A stretch of 64,000 nt of DNA, taken from contig NZ_CANMUA010000004.1 of assembly GCF_947500995.1 (NCBI RefSeq), forward strand, positions 186,001 to 250,000, read 5' to 3'. A program made the position numbers and the translations under genes. This document shows positions 55,829 through 63,498 of the stretch, in pieces. Every line of letters starts with the position of its first letter. Position 1 is the first letter of the stretch. The DNA comes from an uncultured Serinicoccus sp. (GTDB lineage: Bacteria > Actinomycetota > Actinomycetes > Actinomycetales > Dermatophilaceae). The notes beneath the pieces are model-generated. The model saw only the letters and a program-made list of their open reading frames with translations, searched no databases and was not told the DNA's origin.

Positions 55829-55854
55829 ACCGTGACCGTAGGAAGGCCGTGTCG

Positions 55855-55868
55855 GATTGTCAACAATC
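55855..55868. promoter_or_regulatory. GntR-type operator, copy 1
   Basis: GATTGT-CA-ACAATC is perfectly palindromic apart from its 2-base centre, and the arms extend by one more G/C pair (55854 and 55869). It lies in the divergent promoter region between the hydroxyacid dehydrogenase operon and the racemase operon. The same 14-bp form recurs at 63438-63451. The TTGT-N2-ACAA core is typical of FadR-subfamily GntR regulators. Confidence 0.75.
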
Positions 55869-55893
55869 CTCGTCGTCAGGCAGGGTGGGGCAG

Positions 55894-56667
55894 GTGCGTG
55901 AGATCCGCGAGGACGGGATCGGCGTGATCGTGCCCTACGACTTCGCCCTGGACCGTGAGCTGTGGCGGTGGTGCCCGGTGGGCGCCACCCTCCACCTGAC
56001 CCGCACGCCCCACCTGCCGCTGCCGGTGAGCATGGCCCAGGCGCGGGCGGTCCGGGCGCCCGGGGCGGTCCACCAGGCGACGCACGACCTGTCGGCCGTG
56101 CTGCCGGGCGTCGTGGCGTATGCCTGCACGTCGGGCAGCTTCGTCGCCGGGGCCCAGGGCGAGCGGGCGCTGCGCGAGACCGTCCTCGAGGCCGGTGTCC
56201 CCGCGGCCGTGACGACCAGCGGCGCCGCGGTCGGGGCCCTGCGCGCGCTCGGCGTCGACCGGGTCAGCGTCGTCACTCCCTACGACGAGGCGGTCACCGA
56301 CAGCCTGGGACGCTTCCTCACCGCCGCCGGCACCGAGGTGGTCTCCACCGGGCACCTGGGGCTGTCCGGGGAGATCTGGACGGTCCCCGAGGAGGTCACC
56401 GCCGACCTCGTGCGGCGCACGGTGACCCCGGACGCCGGGGCCGTCTTCGTCTCCTGCACCAACCTGCGGACCTACGACCTGCTCGCCGACCTCGAGGCCG
56501 AGCTCGGCATACCCGTCCTCAGCGCCAACCAGGTCACCCTGTGGCTCGCCCTCGCGGTGCTGGGCCGCGCGGCCGTCGGCCCCGGGCAGGCGCTGCTCGA
56601 CCACCGCCCCGACCTCGGGGACGGCAGCATCCTCAGCACCACCGAGACCTGGCAGGGAGCATCGTGA
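55894..56667 (+). CDS. Asp/Glu racemase superfamily protein (EutA/maleate isomerase-like)
   Basis: This 257-residue protein has the two-cysteine signature of the Asp/Glu racemase fold: C78 in YACTSGSFVAG and C188 in FVSCTNLRTYD. It resembles EutA of ectoine utilisation operons and maleate isomerases. It may racemise or isomerise an acid intermediate. Two GTG starts are possible, 55885 and 55894; the second was chosen because GGGTGGGG lies just before it. It overlaps the next gene's GTG by four bases. Confidence 0.78.
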   Translation: MREIREDGIGVIVPYDFALDRELWRWCPVGATLHLTRTPHLPLPVSMAQARAVRAPGAVHQATHDLSAVLPGVVAYACTSGSFVAGAQGERALRETVLEAGVPAAVTTSGAAVGALRALGVDRVSVVTPYDEAVTDSLGRFLTAAGTEVVSTGHLGLSGEIWTVPEEVTADLVRRTVTPDAGAVFVSCTNLRTYDLLADLEAELGIPVLSANQVTLWLALAVLGRAAVGPGQALLDHRPDLGDGSILSTTETWQGAS

Positions 56668-57884
56668 GCGAGCTGACCGAGATCACGACGGCCGAGCAGA
56701 CGGCCCACCCGCACACGTTGCGGGCCGAGCACGGGCAGCGGCTGGCCCGGGTGCAGGAGGTGCTGGCCGGCCGCGGCCAGGACGCGCTCGTCGTGACCGA
56801 CCCGGCGAACCTCTACTACCTCACCGGCTACAACGCCTGGTCGTTCTACATGCCCCAGGCCCTGCTGGTCCCGGTGCGCGGCGAGGCCCACCTCGTGCTC
56901 CGGGCCATGGACGCCAAGGGCGGGCACCACACCGCCACCCTGCCGCCCGAGCGGATCCACGGCTACCCCGAGCACTACGTCCACCGGCACGACATCCACC
57001 CCTGGGAGTGGATCGCCCGATGTGGGCGCGAGGTCGGCGCGCTGCCCAGCGGACCGGCCGTCGTGGCCCTGGAGCTGGACGCCCACTTCTTCAGCCCGCG
57101 CGCCTACCTCGCCCTCGGTGCGTGCCTGCCGCAGGCGCAGCTGGTCGACAGCCTCGAGCTCGTCAACTGGCTCCGGGTGGTCAAGTCGGACACCGAGATC
57201 GCGCTGATGCGGGCGGCCGGGGAGGTGACGGTGCGGGCCATGACCGTCGCCGTCGACAGCCTGCGCGCGGGCGCCCGCCAGTGCGACGTGGTCGCGCAGA
57301 TCCAGCAGGCGCAGGCCCACGGCACCGAGGCGCTCGGCGGCGACTACCCCGCCATCGTCCCGATGCTGCCCAGCGGCGAGACCGCCGGCACCCCGCACCT
57401 GACCTGGGTGGAGGAACCGCTGCGCCACGGCGAAGCCACGACGGTCGAGCTGGCCGGCGTGCACCGCCGCTACCACGTGCCGCTGGCACGCACGGTGAGC
57501 CTGGGGCCTCCCCCGGCCCGGCTGGCGGAGACCGCGGAGGCCACCGGCCTCGGGCTGGAGCAGGCGCTCGCGGCGATGCGGCCCGGGAGCACCACCGCCG
57601 ACGTGCACGCCGCGTTCACCCGCACGATCTCCCGGTACGGCCTGTCCAAGGAGTCGCGCATCGGCTACTCCATCGGGATCGGCTACCCGCCCGACTGGGG
57701 CGAGCGCACGGTCAGCCTGCGCGCCGAGGACCACACCGTGCTGACCCCCGGCATGTGCTTCCACGTCATCCTCGGGATGTGGATGGACAGCTGGGGATAT
57801 GAGACCTCCGAGTCGGTGCTCGTCACCGACGGCCCGCCCGAACTGCTCGCCCCCCTCGACCAAGGACTGGTGACCCACCCATGA
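56664..57884 (+). CDS. M24 creatinase/prolidase-fold hydrolase, ectoine hydrolase (DoeA/EutD)-like
   Basis: This 406-residue protein has the prolidase N-domain (NLYYLTGYNAWSFYMPQ) and a pita-bread C-domain with RIGYSIGIGYPPDWGERTVS. The metal-binding Asp of prolidases is replaced by VELAG, and the second site by RYHVPLART, so it is a creatinase-like non-metal enzyme. That and the PPDWGERT motif recall DoeA/EutD, which opens the ectoine ring. The true substrate may be another cyclic amidine or N-acyl compound. It is coupled at both ends (GTGA, ATGA) to its neighbours. Confidence 0.72.
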   Translation: MSELTEITTAEQTAHPHTLRAEHGQRLARVQEVLAGRGQDALVVTDPANLYYLTGYNAWSFYMPQALLVPVRGEAHLVLRAMDAKGGHHTATLPPERIHGYPEHYVHRHDIHPWEWIARCGREVGALPSGPAVVALELDAHFFSPRAYLALGACLPQAQLVDSLELVNWLRVVKSDTEIALMRAAGEVTVRAMTVAVDSLRAGARQCDVVAQIQQAQAHGTEALGGDYPAIVPMLPSGETAGTPHLTWVEEPLRHGEATTVELAGVHRRYHVPLARTVSLGPPPARLAETAEATGLGLEQALAAMRPGSTTADVHAAFTRTISRYGLSKESRIGYSIGIGYPPDWGERTVSLRAEDHTVLTPGMCFHVILGMWMDSWGYETSESVLVTDGPPELLAPLDQGLVTHP

Positions 57885-59092
57885 CCTCCGCCGCCACGAC
57901 CCGCCTCCCGCTGGCTGCCCGGACCGACCTGCTGGTCGGCTCGGTCATCGACTCCAGCACCTCGCTGCTGGCCCGGCAGACCCACGACATCGTCCGCTTC
58001 GCCATGGGCAGCCCGGCCGCCGAGGCGATCCCCACCGAGGCGCTCGCCGAGGCGGCCCGGACCGAGCTCGGCACGCCGGCGTCCTTCGACTACGCCGCCA
58101 CCGAGGGCGACCCGGGGCTGCGCGCGGCCCTCCTGGAGATGCTGGCGGGCACCACCGACGCCACCACGGACGACCGCCTCACCATCACCGCCGGCGGCAT
58201 GCAGGGGCTCGACCTGGCCGCCAAGCTCTTCATCGACCCGGGCGACCTCGTCACCGTGGAGTCGCCGACCTACACCAACGGCAGCGCGACGGCCCTGGCC
58301 TACCAGGCCGAGCTCGCCGAGATCGAGGTCGACGAGGACGGGATGTCCATCGACGCCCTGCGCGCCGCCGTGGACCGCGCCGGCCGGTCGCCCAAGGTCA
58401 TCTACACCGTGCCGACCTTCCAGAACCCGTCCGGCACCTCGATGTCGCTGGACCGTCGCCGCGAGCTGCTGGAGCTGGCCCGGTCCTGGGGCAGCGTCGT
58501 CCTCGACGACGACCCCTACGGCATGCTGCGCTTCGCCGGGGACCCGGTGCCGAGCCTGCACGAGCTCGCCGACGGCGACCCCCTGGTCTTCTCGGTGCGC
58601 ACCTTCTCCAAGATCATCGCCCCGGGGCTGCGGGTGGGCTGGGTGGACGCCGATCCCTCGCTGTCCCAGCTCCTCATCCACGCCAAGCAGTCCATGGACA
58701 CCTGCACCAACCTGCCCGCGCAGCGGCTGGTCGCCGCGTTCCTGCGCTCGGGGCGGCTGGAGGAGCACCTGGCCGTGCAGCGGGAGGAGTACCGACGGCG
58801 CAAGGACGCCATGCAGAAGGCGCTCACCGAGCACTTCTCCGGTCGGGCGACGTGGACCGACCCCGAGGGCGGCTTCTTCCTCTGGGTGTCCTTCGACGGG
58901 GAGGTGGACACCGAGGCGCTCTTCGAGACCGCCTTGGCGGAGGGGGTCGCCTACATCCCGGGCAACGCCTTCTCGCCCGCCCGCCGCTTCCCGCACGACC
59001 TGCGGCTGTGCTTCGCCTCGACCCCGACGGACCGCATCCACGAGGGGGTGGCGAGGCTGGCGCGGGCGGTGGACGTCGCCGCCGGCCGATGA
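57881..59092 (+). CDS. PLP-dependent aminotransferase class I/II
   Basis: This 403-residue enzyme has the PLP lysine K244 in RTFSKIIAPGLRVGW and the family Tyr/Asp positions in VVLDDDPYGMLRF. It resembles LysN/2-aminoadipate-type aminotransferases. In the operon it would move the amino group from the acid freed upstream, giving an aldehyde or keto acid for the dehydrogenases. It overlaps both the M24 gene and the M20 gene. Confidence 0.87.
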   Translation: MTSAATTRLPLAARTDLLVGSVIDSSTSLLARQTHDIVRFAMGSPAAEAIPTEALAEAARTELGTPASFDYAATEGDPGLRAALLEMLAGTTDATTDDRLTITAGGMQGLDLAAKLFIDPGDLVTVESPTYTNGSATALAYQAELAEIEVDEDGMSIDALRAAVDRAGRSPKVIYTVPTFQNPSGTSMSLDRRRELLELARSWGSVVLDDDPYGMLRFAGDPVPSLHELADGDPLVFSVRTFSKIIAPGLRVGWVDADPSLSQLLIHAKQSMDTCTNLPAQRLVAAFLRSGRLEEHLAVQREEYRRRKDAMQKALTEHFSGRATWTDPEGGFFLWVSFDGEVDTEALFETALAEGVAYIPGNAFSPARRFPHDLRLCFASTPTDRIHEGVARLARAVDVAAGR

Positions 59093-60300
59093 CGGGCGCC
59101 CCGCCCGCCGGCCGCGAGCAGGAGGTGCTCGACCGCATCACCGCCGACCGCCTGGTGCCGCTGGCGCAGCAGCTCGTCATGGCCCCCGGCGCCAACCCTC
59201 CGGGTGAGGAGGCCGCGACGGCGCAGACGCTGGCCCGGCTCGCCGACGGGCTGGGGCTGGAGGCCGTGCTGGAGGAGGTCGAGCCGGGCCGGCCGAACGT
59301 CGGCGTGCGCCTCGACGGCGCCGACGGTCCCGGGCTGCTCTTCCTCGGGCACACCGACGTGGTCCCGCCCGGGCCCGTGGAGGACTGGGGCGTCGACCCC
59401 TACGCCGCGACCCTCGCCGACGGCCGGATCGTCGGCCGCGGCAGCGCGGACATGAAGGGCGGGCTGGCGGCGGTCCTGGTCGCGATGGCGGCCGTCCGCG
59501 AGAGCGGGGTTGAGCTGACCGGCCCGGTCCGGCTGGACGCGGTGTGCGACGAGGAGCAGAACGGCATCGGCATCCACCGCTACGTGCAGCAGCCGGCGCC
59601 GCCGCTGCTGGGGTGCGTCGTGGCCGAGCCCACGGACCTGGCGACGGTCGTGGCCGCGCGCGGTGCGTCATACCTGCACATCGAGGTGCGCGGGGTCGCC
59701 GCCCACGCGGGGCGGCCCGCGGACGGGCGCAACGCCATCAGCGGCGCGGCGCTGGTCGTCGCGGACCTGGACCGGTGGCACGAGGAGCTGGCGGCGACCG
59801 CGCACGCCCTGGTCGGTCCGGCCACCGTCAACGTCGGCGTCATCCAGGGGGGCACGTCGGGGTCGGCGGTGCCCGACCTGTGCCGGGTCGAGGTGGACCG
59901 CCGCCTGCTGCCCGGGGAGTCGATGGAGGCGGTGGTCGAGACCGTCCGCGGACGGCTCCGCGCCCTCGACCTGGAGGCGCGCGGGCTGACCTGGTCGCTG
60001 AGCTCGCCCATGGACATGCCCGGTTTCGAGACGGCACCGTCGGAGGAGGTCGTGCGGGTGGTCGACGCCGCGATGGAGGGTGCCGGGCGCGGCCCGGTGC
60101 CGCTGCAGGGGTGGACGGCTGCCTGCGACGGCGGCTTCGTGGCGCGCGAGTGGGGCATCCCCGTCGTGGTGCAGGGTCCCGGCTCGGTCAACGAGCAGGC
60201 CCACCGGCCCGACGAGTCGGTCGCGGTCGAGGAGCTCCTCGTCGCCGCCCGCGGCTACGCCCGCATCATCCTGCACCTGCTCTCACCTGCTCGCACCTGA
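59089..60300 (+). CDS. M20 family metallopeptidase (ArgE/DapE/acylase-like)
   Basis: This 403-residue enzyme has the two-zinc ligands H88 and D90 (GHTDVV), D121 (GRGSADMKGG), E155-E156 (DEEQNGIG) and a dimerisation domain with ARGASYLHIEVRGVAAHAGRPADG. It cleaves an N-acyl amino acid or a small peptide bond. In ectoine operons the deacylase is normally an AstE-type protein, so this would be a non-homologous replacement if the pathway is related. It overlaps the aminotransferase stop. Confidence 0.87.
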   Translation: MTGAPPAGREQEVLDRITADRLVPLAQQLVMAPGANPPGEEAATAQTLARLADGLGLEAVLEEVEPGRPNVGVRLDGADGPGLLFLGHTDVVPPGPVEDWGVDPYAATLADGRIVGRGSADMKGGLAAVLVAMAAVRESGVELTGPVRLDAVCDEEQNGIGIHRYVQQPAPPLLGCVVAEPTDLATVVAARGASYLHIEVRGVAAHAGRPADGRNAISGAALVVADLDRWHEELAATAHALVGPATVNVGVIQGGTSGSAVPDLCRVEVDRRLLPGESMEAVVETVRGRLRALDLEARGLTWSLSSPMDMPGFETAPSEEVVRVVDAAMEGAGRGPVPLQGWTAACDGGFVAREWGIPVVVQGPGSVNEQAHRPDESVAVEELLVAARGYARIILHLLSPART

Positions 60301-60318
60301 CGCGCGTGAGCCACCCAC

Positions 60319-60508
60319 AGAACACGTCACCAGCGCACACAGAACACGTCACCAGCGCACACCGAACACGTCGTCGGCACCCTCAGGACGTGCGCCGGGC
60401 ACAGACACGACTCGTCTGTCGGAAGACGCGTCCTTTGAATCGCGAACATGCGTCCTGTGTATCGCGAGCGCCCGTCCGGAGCGCGCCTACGGCGCGTCCT
60501 GTGTATGC
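60319..60508. repeat. 22-bp periodic intergenic repeat array
   Basis: Between the M20 gene and the convergent FAD/Fe-S oxidase lie two exact 22-bp copies (60319-60340, 60341-60362) and a partial third (from 60363). A second unit family, GCGTCCT-x-TG-x-ATCGCGA, starts at 60428 and 60450, with a shortened copy at 60494. A small dyad ACAGAC/GTCTGT sits at 60401-60419. Spacings are 22 or 44 bases throughout. It is not coding, since 22 is not a multiple of three. Confidence 0.7.
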
Positions 60509-63421
60509 CTACCGCGGGCCCGGCGCGGACCCGGCGCCCGCCGCCTGGGTGCGGGGTATGCCGTCGGCCAGCAGCTCGGCCAGGTGACGGCCACGGCGTG
60601 GCGTGAGGTCGGCGATCTGGGTGCGGCAGGAGAAGCCGTCGGCGAGGACCTCGGTGGAGGCGTCCGCCGCCCGGACCTCGGGCGCCAGCACCCGCTCCCC
60701 GATCTGCCGGGAGAGGTCCGCGTGCCCGTCCTCGAAGCCGAAGTTCCCGGCGAGCCCGCAGCACCCCGAGTCGGGCACCCGCGCCCGGATCCCGGCACGC
60801 TCCATGAGCGCCCGGTCGGCGTCGAAGCCCAGCACGGCGTGCTGGTGGCAGTGGACCTGGACGAGCGCCTCCCGGTCGACCCGGGGCGGTTCCCACGCGG
60901 GGGCCACCTCGGCGAGCGTCTCGGCCAGCGTGCGCACCTGGCCCCTCGCGAGCCGCGCCAGCTCGTCGTCGGGCAGCAGGTCGACCGCCTCGTGCCGGAA
61001 GAGCGCCGTGCAGCTGGGCTCGAGCCCGACGACCACGGCCCCCGCCCGCAGGGCCGGGCCGATGGTCGCCAGGGACCGCCGCAGGACCCGCTGGGCCACC
61101 CCGAGCTGGCCGGTCGAGACCCAGGTGAGGCCGCAGCACACCGGCCCGCGCGGCAGGTGCACCTCCATCCCGGCGTCCTCGAGGACGGCCACCGCGGCCC
61201 GGCCCACCTCCGGGGCGAGGTAGGTGGTGAAGGTGTCCGGCCAGAGCAGGACCGGGGTGCGACCCTCCCCCCGCGCCGGCGTGTGCTCCCTGGCGAACCA
61301 GGACGTGAAGCTGCGGGCGGCGAAGGTCGGCAGCTCCCGGTCGGCGGCGACGCCACCGGCGCGCCGCACCAGACCGGCCAGGCGGGAGCCGGTCAGCGCG
61401 TTCGTCGCCGCAGGGGCCAGCGCCGCACCTCGCGCGAGCGCCGGCAGCCACCCCATCGACCAGTGCGAGCGCGGCCGTGCCCAGGGCCGTCCCCGGTAGA
61501 ACTGGTGGGTGAACTCGGCCTTGTAGGTCGCCATGTCGACGTTGACCGGGCAGTCGCCCACGCACCCCTTGCACGACAGGCACAGGTCGAGCGCGTCGTG
61601 GACCTCCTGGGCCCGCCACCCGTCGGTGATGACGTCGCCCTCCATCATCTCGAAGAGCACGCGCGCCCGGCCCCGCGTGGAGTCCTTCTCCTCCCGCGTC
61701 ACCTGGTAGCTCGGGCACATCACCCCGCCGGAGGTCTGCACGCACTTGCCCACCCCGACGCAGCGTCGCTGCGCCTGGGCGAAGCTCCCGCCGTCGTCCG
61801 CGAAGGCCAGGGTGGTGCGCTGCGGGAAGCCCTGGGCGTGGCCGTGCTGGCGCAGCGCCGCGTCGACCGGTGGCGGGTCCACGATGACGCCGGGGTTGAG
61901 CCGGCCCAGCGGGTCCCACGCGCGCTTGACCTGCGCGAACAGCGCGGTCGCGTCCGAGCCGTACATCCGCTCCAGCAGGCCGCCGCGCGCCCGCCCGTCG
62001 CCGTGCTCCCCCGACACCGACCCGCCCAGGGAGACCACCAGGTCGGTGGCCTGCTCCACGAAGGCGCGGTAGTCGCGCACCCCGGCATCCGTCACGAGGT
62101 CGAAGTCGATGCGCATGTGCATGCAGCCCTCGCCGAAGTGGCCGTAGGACGCCCCCGAGTAGCCGTAGCGCGCCATGAGGTCGTCCAGCGCGGTGAGGTA
62201 GTCACCGAGCCGCTGCGGCGGGACGGCCGCGTCCTCCCACCCCGCCCACGCCTCGGCGCCGTCGGCGCGCCGCGTCGCCAGCCCGGTGCCGTCGCGCCGG
62301 CAGCGCCACAGCACCGCCTGCGCGCCGGGGTCGGTCACGACCGCCGCGGTGCTCCCCGGTATGCCGTCGCGCACCGCCTCGGCCACGTCACCCGCCCGGG
62401 CACGCGCCTCGGCCTGGTCCGCGCCGCCGATCTCGACGAGCAGCCACATGCGCCCCTCCGGCAGGCCGGCGCGCCGGGCGGCCCGGCGGGTGTCGTCGGG
62501 CAGCCGCTCGACGAGGGTGGCGTTGATCGACTCCATCGTCAGCGGGTCGTGCGGCAGGACGGTGGGCACGCTGCGCGCGGCCGAGACCGCGTCCGGGAAG
62601 CCCAGCGTGAGCAGGACCACCGCCGGGGGTGGCTCGGCGAGTGCGACCGTCGCCTCCAGCGTGGTGGCCAGGGTGCCCTCGCTGCCGCACAGGAGCCGCG
62701 CCAGGTCGACGCCGTGGTCGGGGTGCAGGTGCTGGAGGGCGTACCCCGAGATCTGCCGGGAGAAGGTCCCGAAGCGGCGCCCGATGAGCGTCGCGTGGTC
62801 CTGCCCGAGGCGGACGAGCTCGGCGTGGGCACCGGCGAGGGCCGGGTCGGGCGGGCTGCCGGACCCGGCACCGCCCGGGCCGAGGGAGTCCACGCGGGCC
62901 TGCTCCCCCGCCGCGGTGAGCACCCGCAGGCTCCGCACGTTGTCGGCCGTCGTGCCCCAGGCGACCGAGTGGGCACCGCAGGCGTTGTTGGCGATCATCC
63001 CGCCGAGCGTGCACCGGCTCGCCGACGACGGGTCGGCGCCGAAGGTCAGGCCGTGGCGCCTCGTCGCCGCGGTGAGGTGGCCGAGCACGACCCCGGGCTG
63101 GACGGTGGCCGTCCGGGCTCCGGGGTCGATGTCGAGCACGCGGTTCAGGTGGCGCGAGACGTCGACGACCACACCTCCGAGCGCGTTGCCGGCCATCGAC
63201 GTGCCGCCCCCGCGCAGCGCGCACGGCGCCCCCGCCTCCCGGGCCAGGGCCAGCGCCGTCACGAGGTCCTCCTCGTCCCGCGGCACGACCACGACGTCGG
63301 GCACGACGCGGTAGTTGGAGGCGTCGGTGGCGTAGAGCGCCCGGGAGAGCGCGTCCGCGCCGACCGACCCCCGCACCTGGGCGTCGAGGACCCGGGTGAG
63401 CCGGGCGACGTCATACTCCAT
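60509..63421 (-). CDS. FAD-linked oxidase with C-terminal Fe-S domain (D-2-hydroxyacid dehydrogenase type)
   Basis: This 970-residue protein fuses an FAD-binding PCMH domain (about 35-260, with GGGTSMAGNALGG and GCHS-like NNACGAHS), a GlcD-type C-domain and two Fe-S modules, one with CVGVGKC and one with CLSCKGCVGDCP, then two CCG domains (VCCGL and SGCCGLAG). It resembles YdiJ/D-2-hydroxyglutarate-type dehydrogenases that oxidise a D-2-hydroxyacid and pass electrons to the membrane chain. It could act in the opposite direction to the NAD-linked dehydrogenase. Its promoter region holds operator copy 2. Confidence 0.88.
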   Translation of the reverse strand: MEYDVARLTRVLDAQVRGSVGADALSRALYATDASNYRVVPDVVVVPRDEEDLVTALALAREAGAPCALRGGGTSMAGNALGGVVVDVSRHLNRVLDIDPGARTATVQPGVVLGHLTAATRRHGLTFGADPSSASRCTLGGMIANNACGAHSVAWGTTADNVRSLRVLTAAGEQARVDSLGPGGAGSGSPPDPALAGAHAELVRLGQDHATLIGRRFGTFSRQISGYALQHLHPDHGVDLARLLCGSEGTLATTLEATVALAEPPPAVVLLTLGFPDAVSAARSVPTVLPHDPLTMESINATLVERLPDDTRRAARRAGLPEGRMWLLVEIGGADQAEARARAGDVAEAVRDGIPGSTAAVVTDPGAQAVLWRCRRDGTGLATRRADGAEAWAGWEDAAVPPQRLGDYLTALDDLMARYGYSGASYGHFGEGCMHMRIDFDLVTDAGVRDYRAFVEQATDLVVSLGGSVSGEHGDGRARGGLLERMYGSDATALFAQVKRAWDPLGRLNPGVIVDPPPVDAALRQHGHAQGFPQRTTLAFADDGGSFAQAQRRCVGVGKCVQTSGGVMCPSYQVTREEKDSTRGRARVLFEMMEGDVITDGWRAQEVHDALDLCLSCKGCVGDCPVNVDMATYKAEFTHQFYRGRPWARPRSHWSMGWLPALARGAALAPAATNALTGSRLAGLVRRAGGVAADRELPTFAARSFTSWFAREHTPARGEGRTPVLLWPDTFTTYLAPEVGRAAVAVLEDAGMEVHLPRGPVCCGLTWVSTGQLGVAQRVLRRSLATIGPALRAGAVVVGLEPSCTALFRHEAVDLLPDDELARLARGQVRTLAETLAEVAPAWEPPRVDREALVQVHCHQHAVLGFDADRALMERAGIRARVPDSGCCGLAGNFGFEDGHADLSRQIGERVLAPEVRAADASTEVLADGFSCRTQIADLTPRRGRHLAELLADGIPRTQAAGAGSAPGPR

Positions 63422-63437
63422 CTGTCCTCCTGGGGAT

Positions 63438-63451
63438 GATTGTCTACAATC
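63438..63451. promoter_or_regulatory. GntR-type operator, copy 2
   Basis: GATTGT-CT-ACAATC has the same arms as the operator at 55855 and lies between the FAD/Fe-S oxidase start (63421) and the second racemase GTG (63499). The two copies differ only in one centre base. A single regulator for both promoter regions follows as an inference. Confidence 0.75.
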
Positions 63452-63498
63452 TACGCACCAGCCGGCCGAGGACGACGGCCGCCGTCGAAGGGGTCAGC

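Noticed and set aside
60319-60508. CRISPR array
   Set aside because: Units are adjacent without spacers, only 22 bp, and no cas genes are near.
60080-63439. Very long + strand open frame (about 1119 codons) across the FAD/Fe-S oxidase
   Set aside because: It is antisense to a well-conserved oxidase, is rich in Arg/Gly/Pro/His and lacks any recognisable domain. It is a high-GC shadow.
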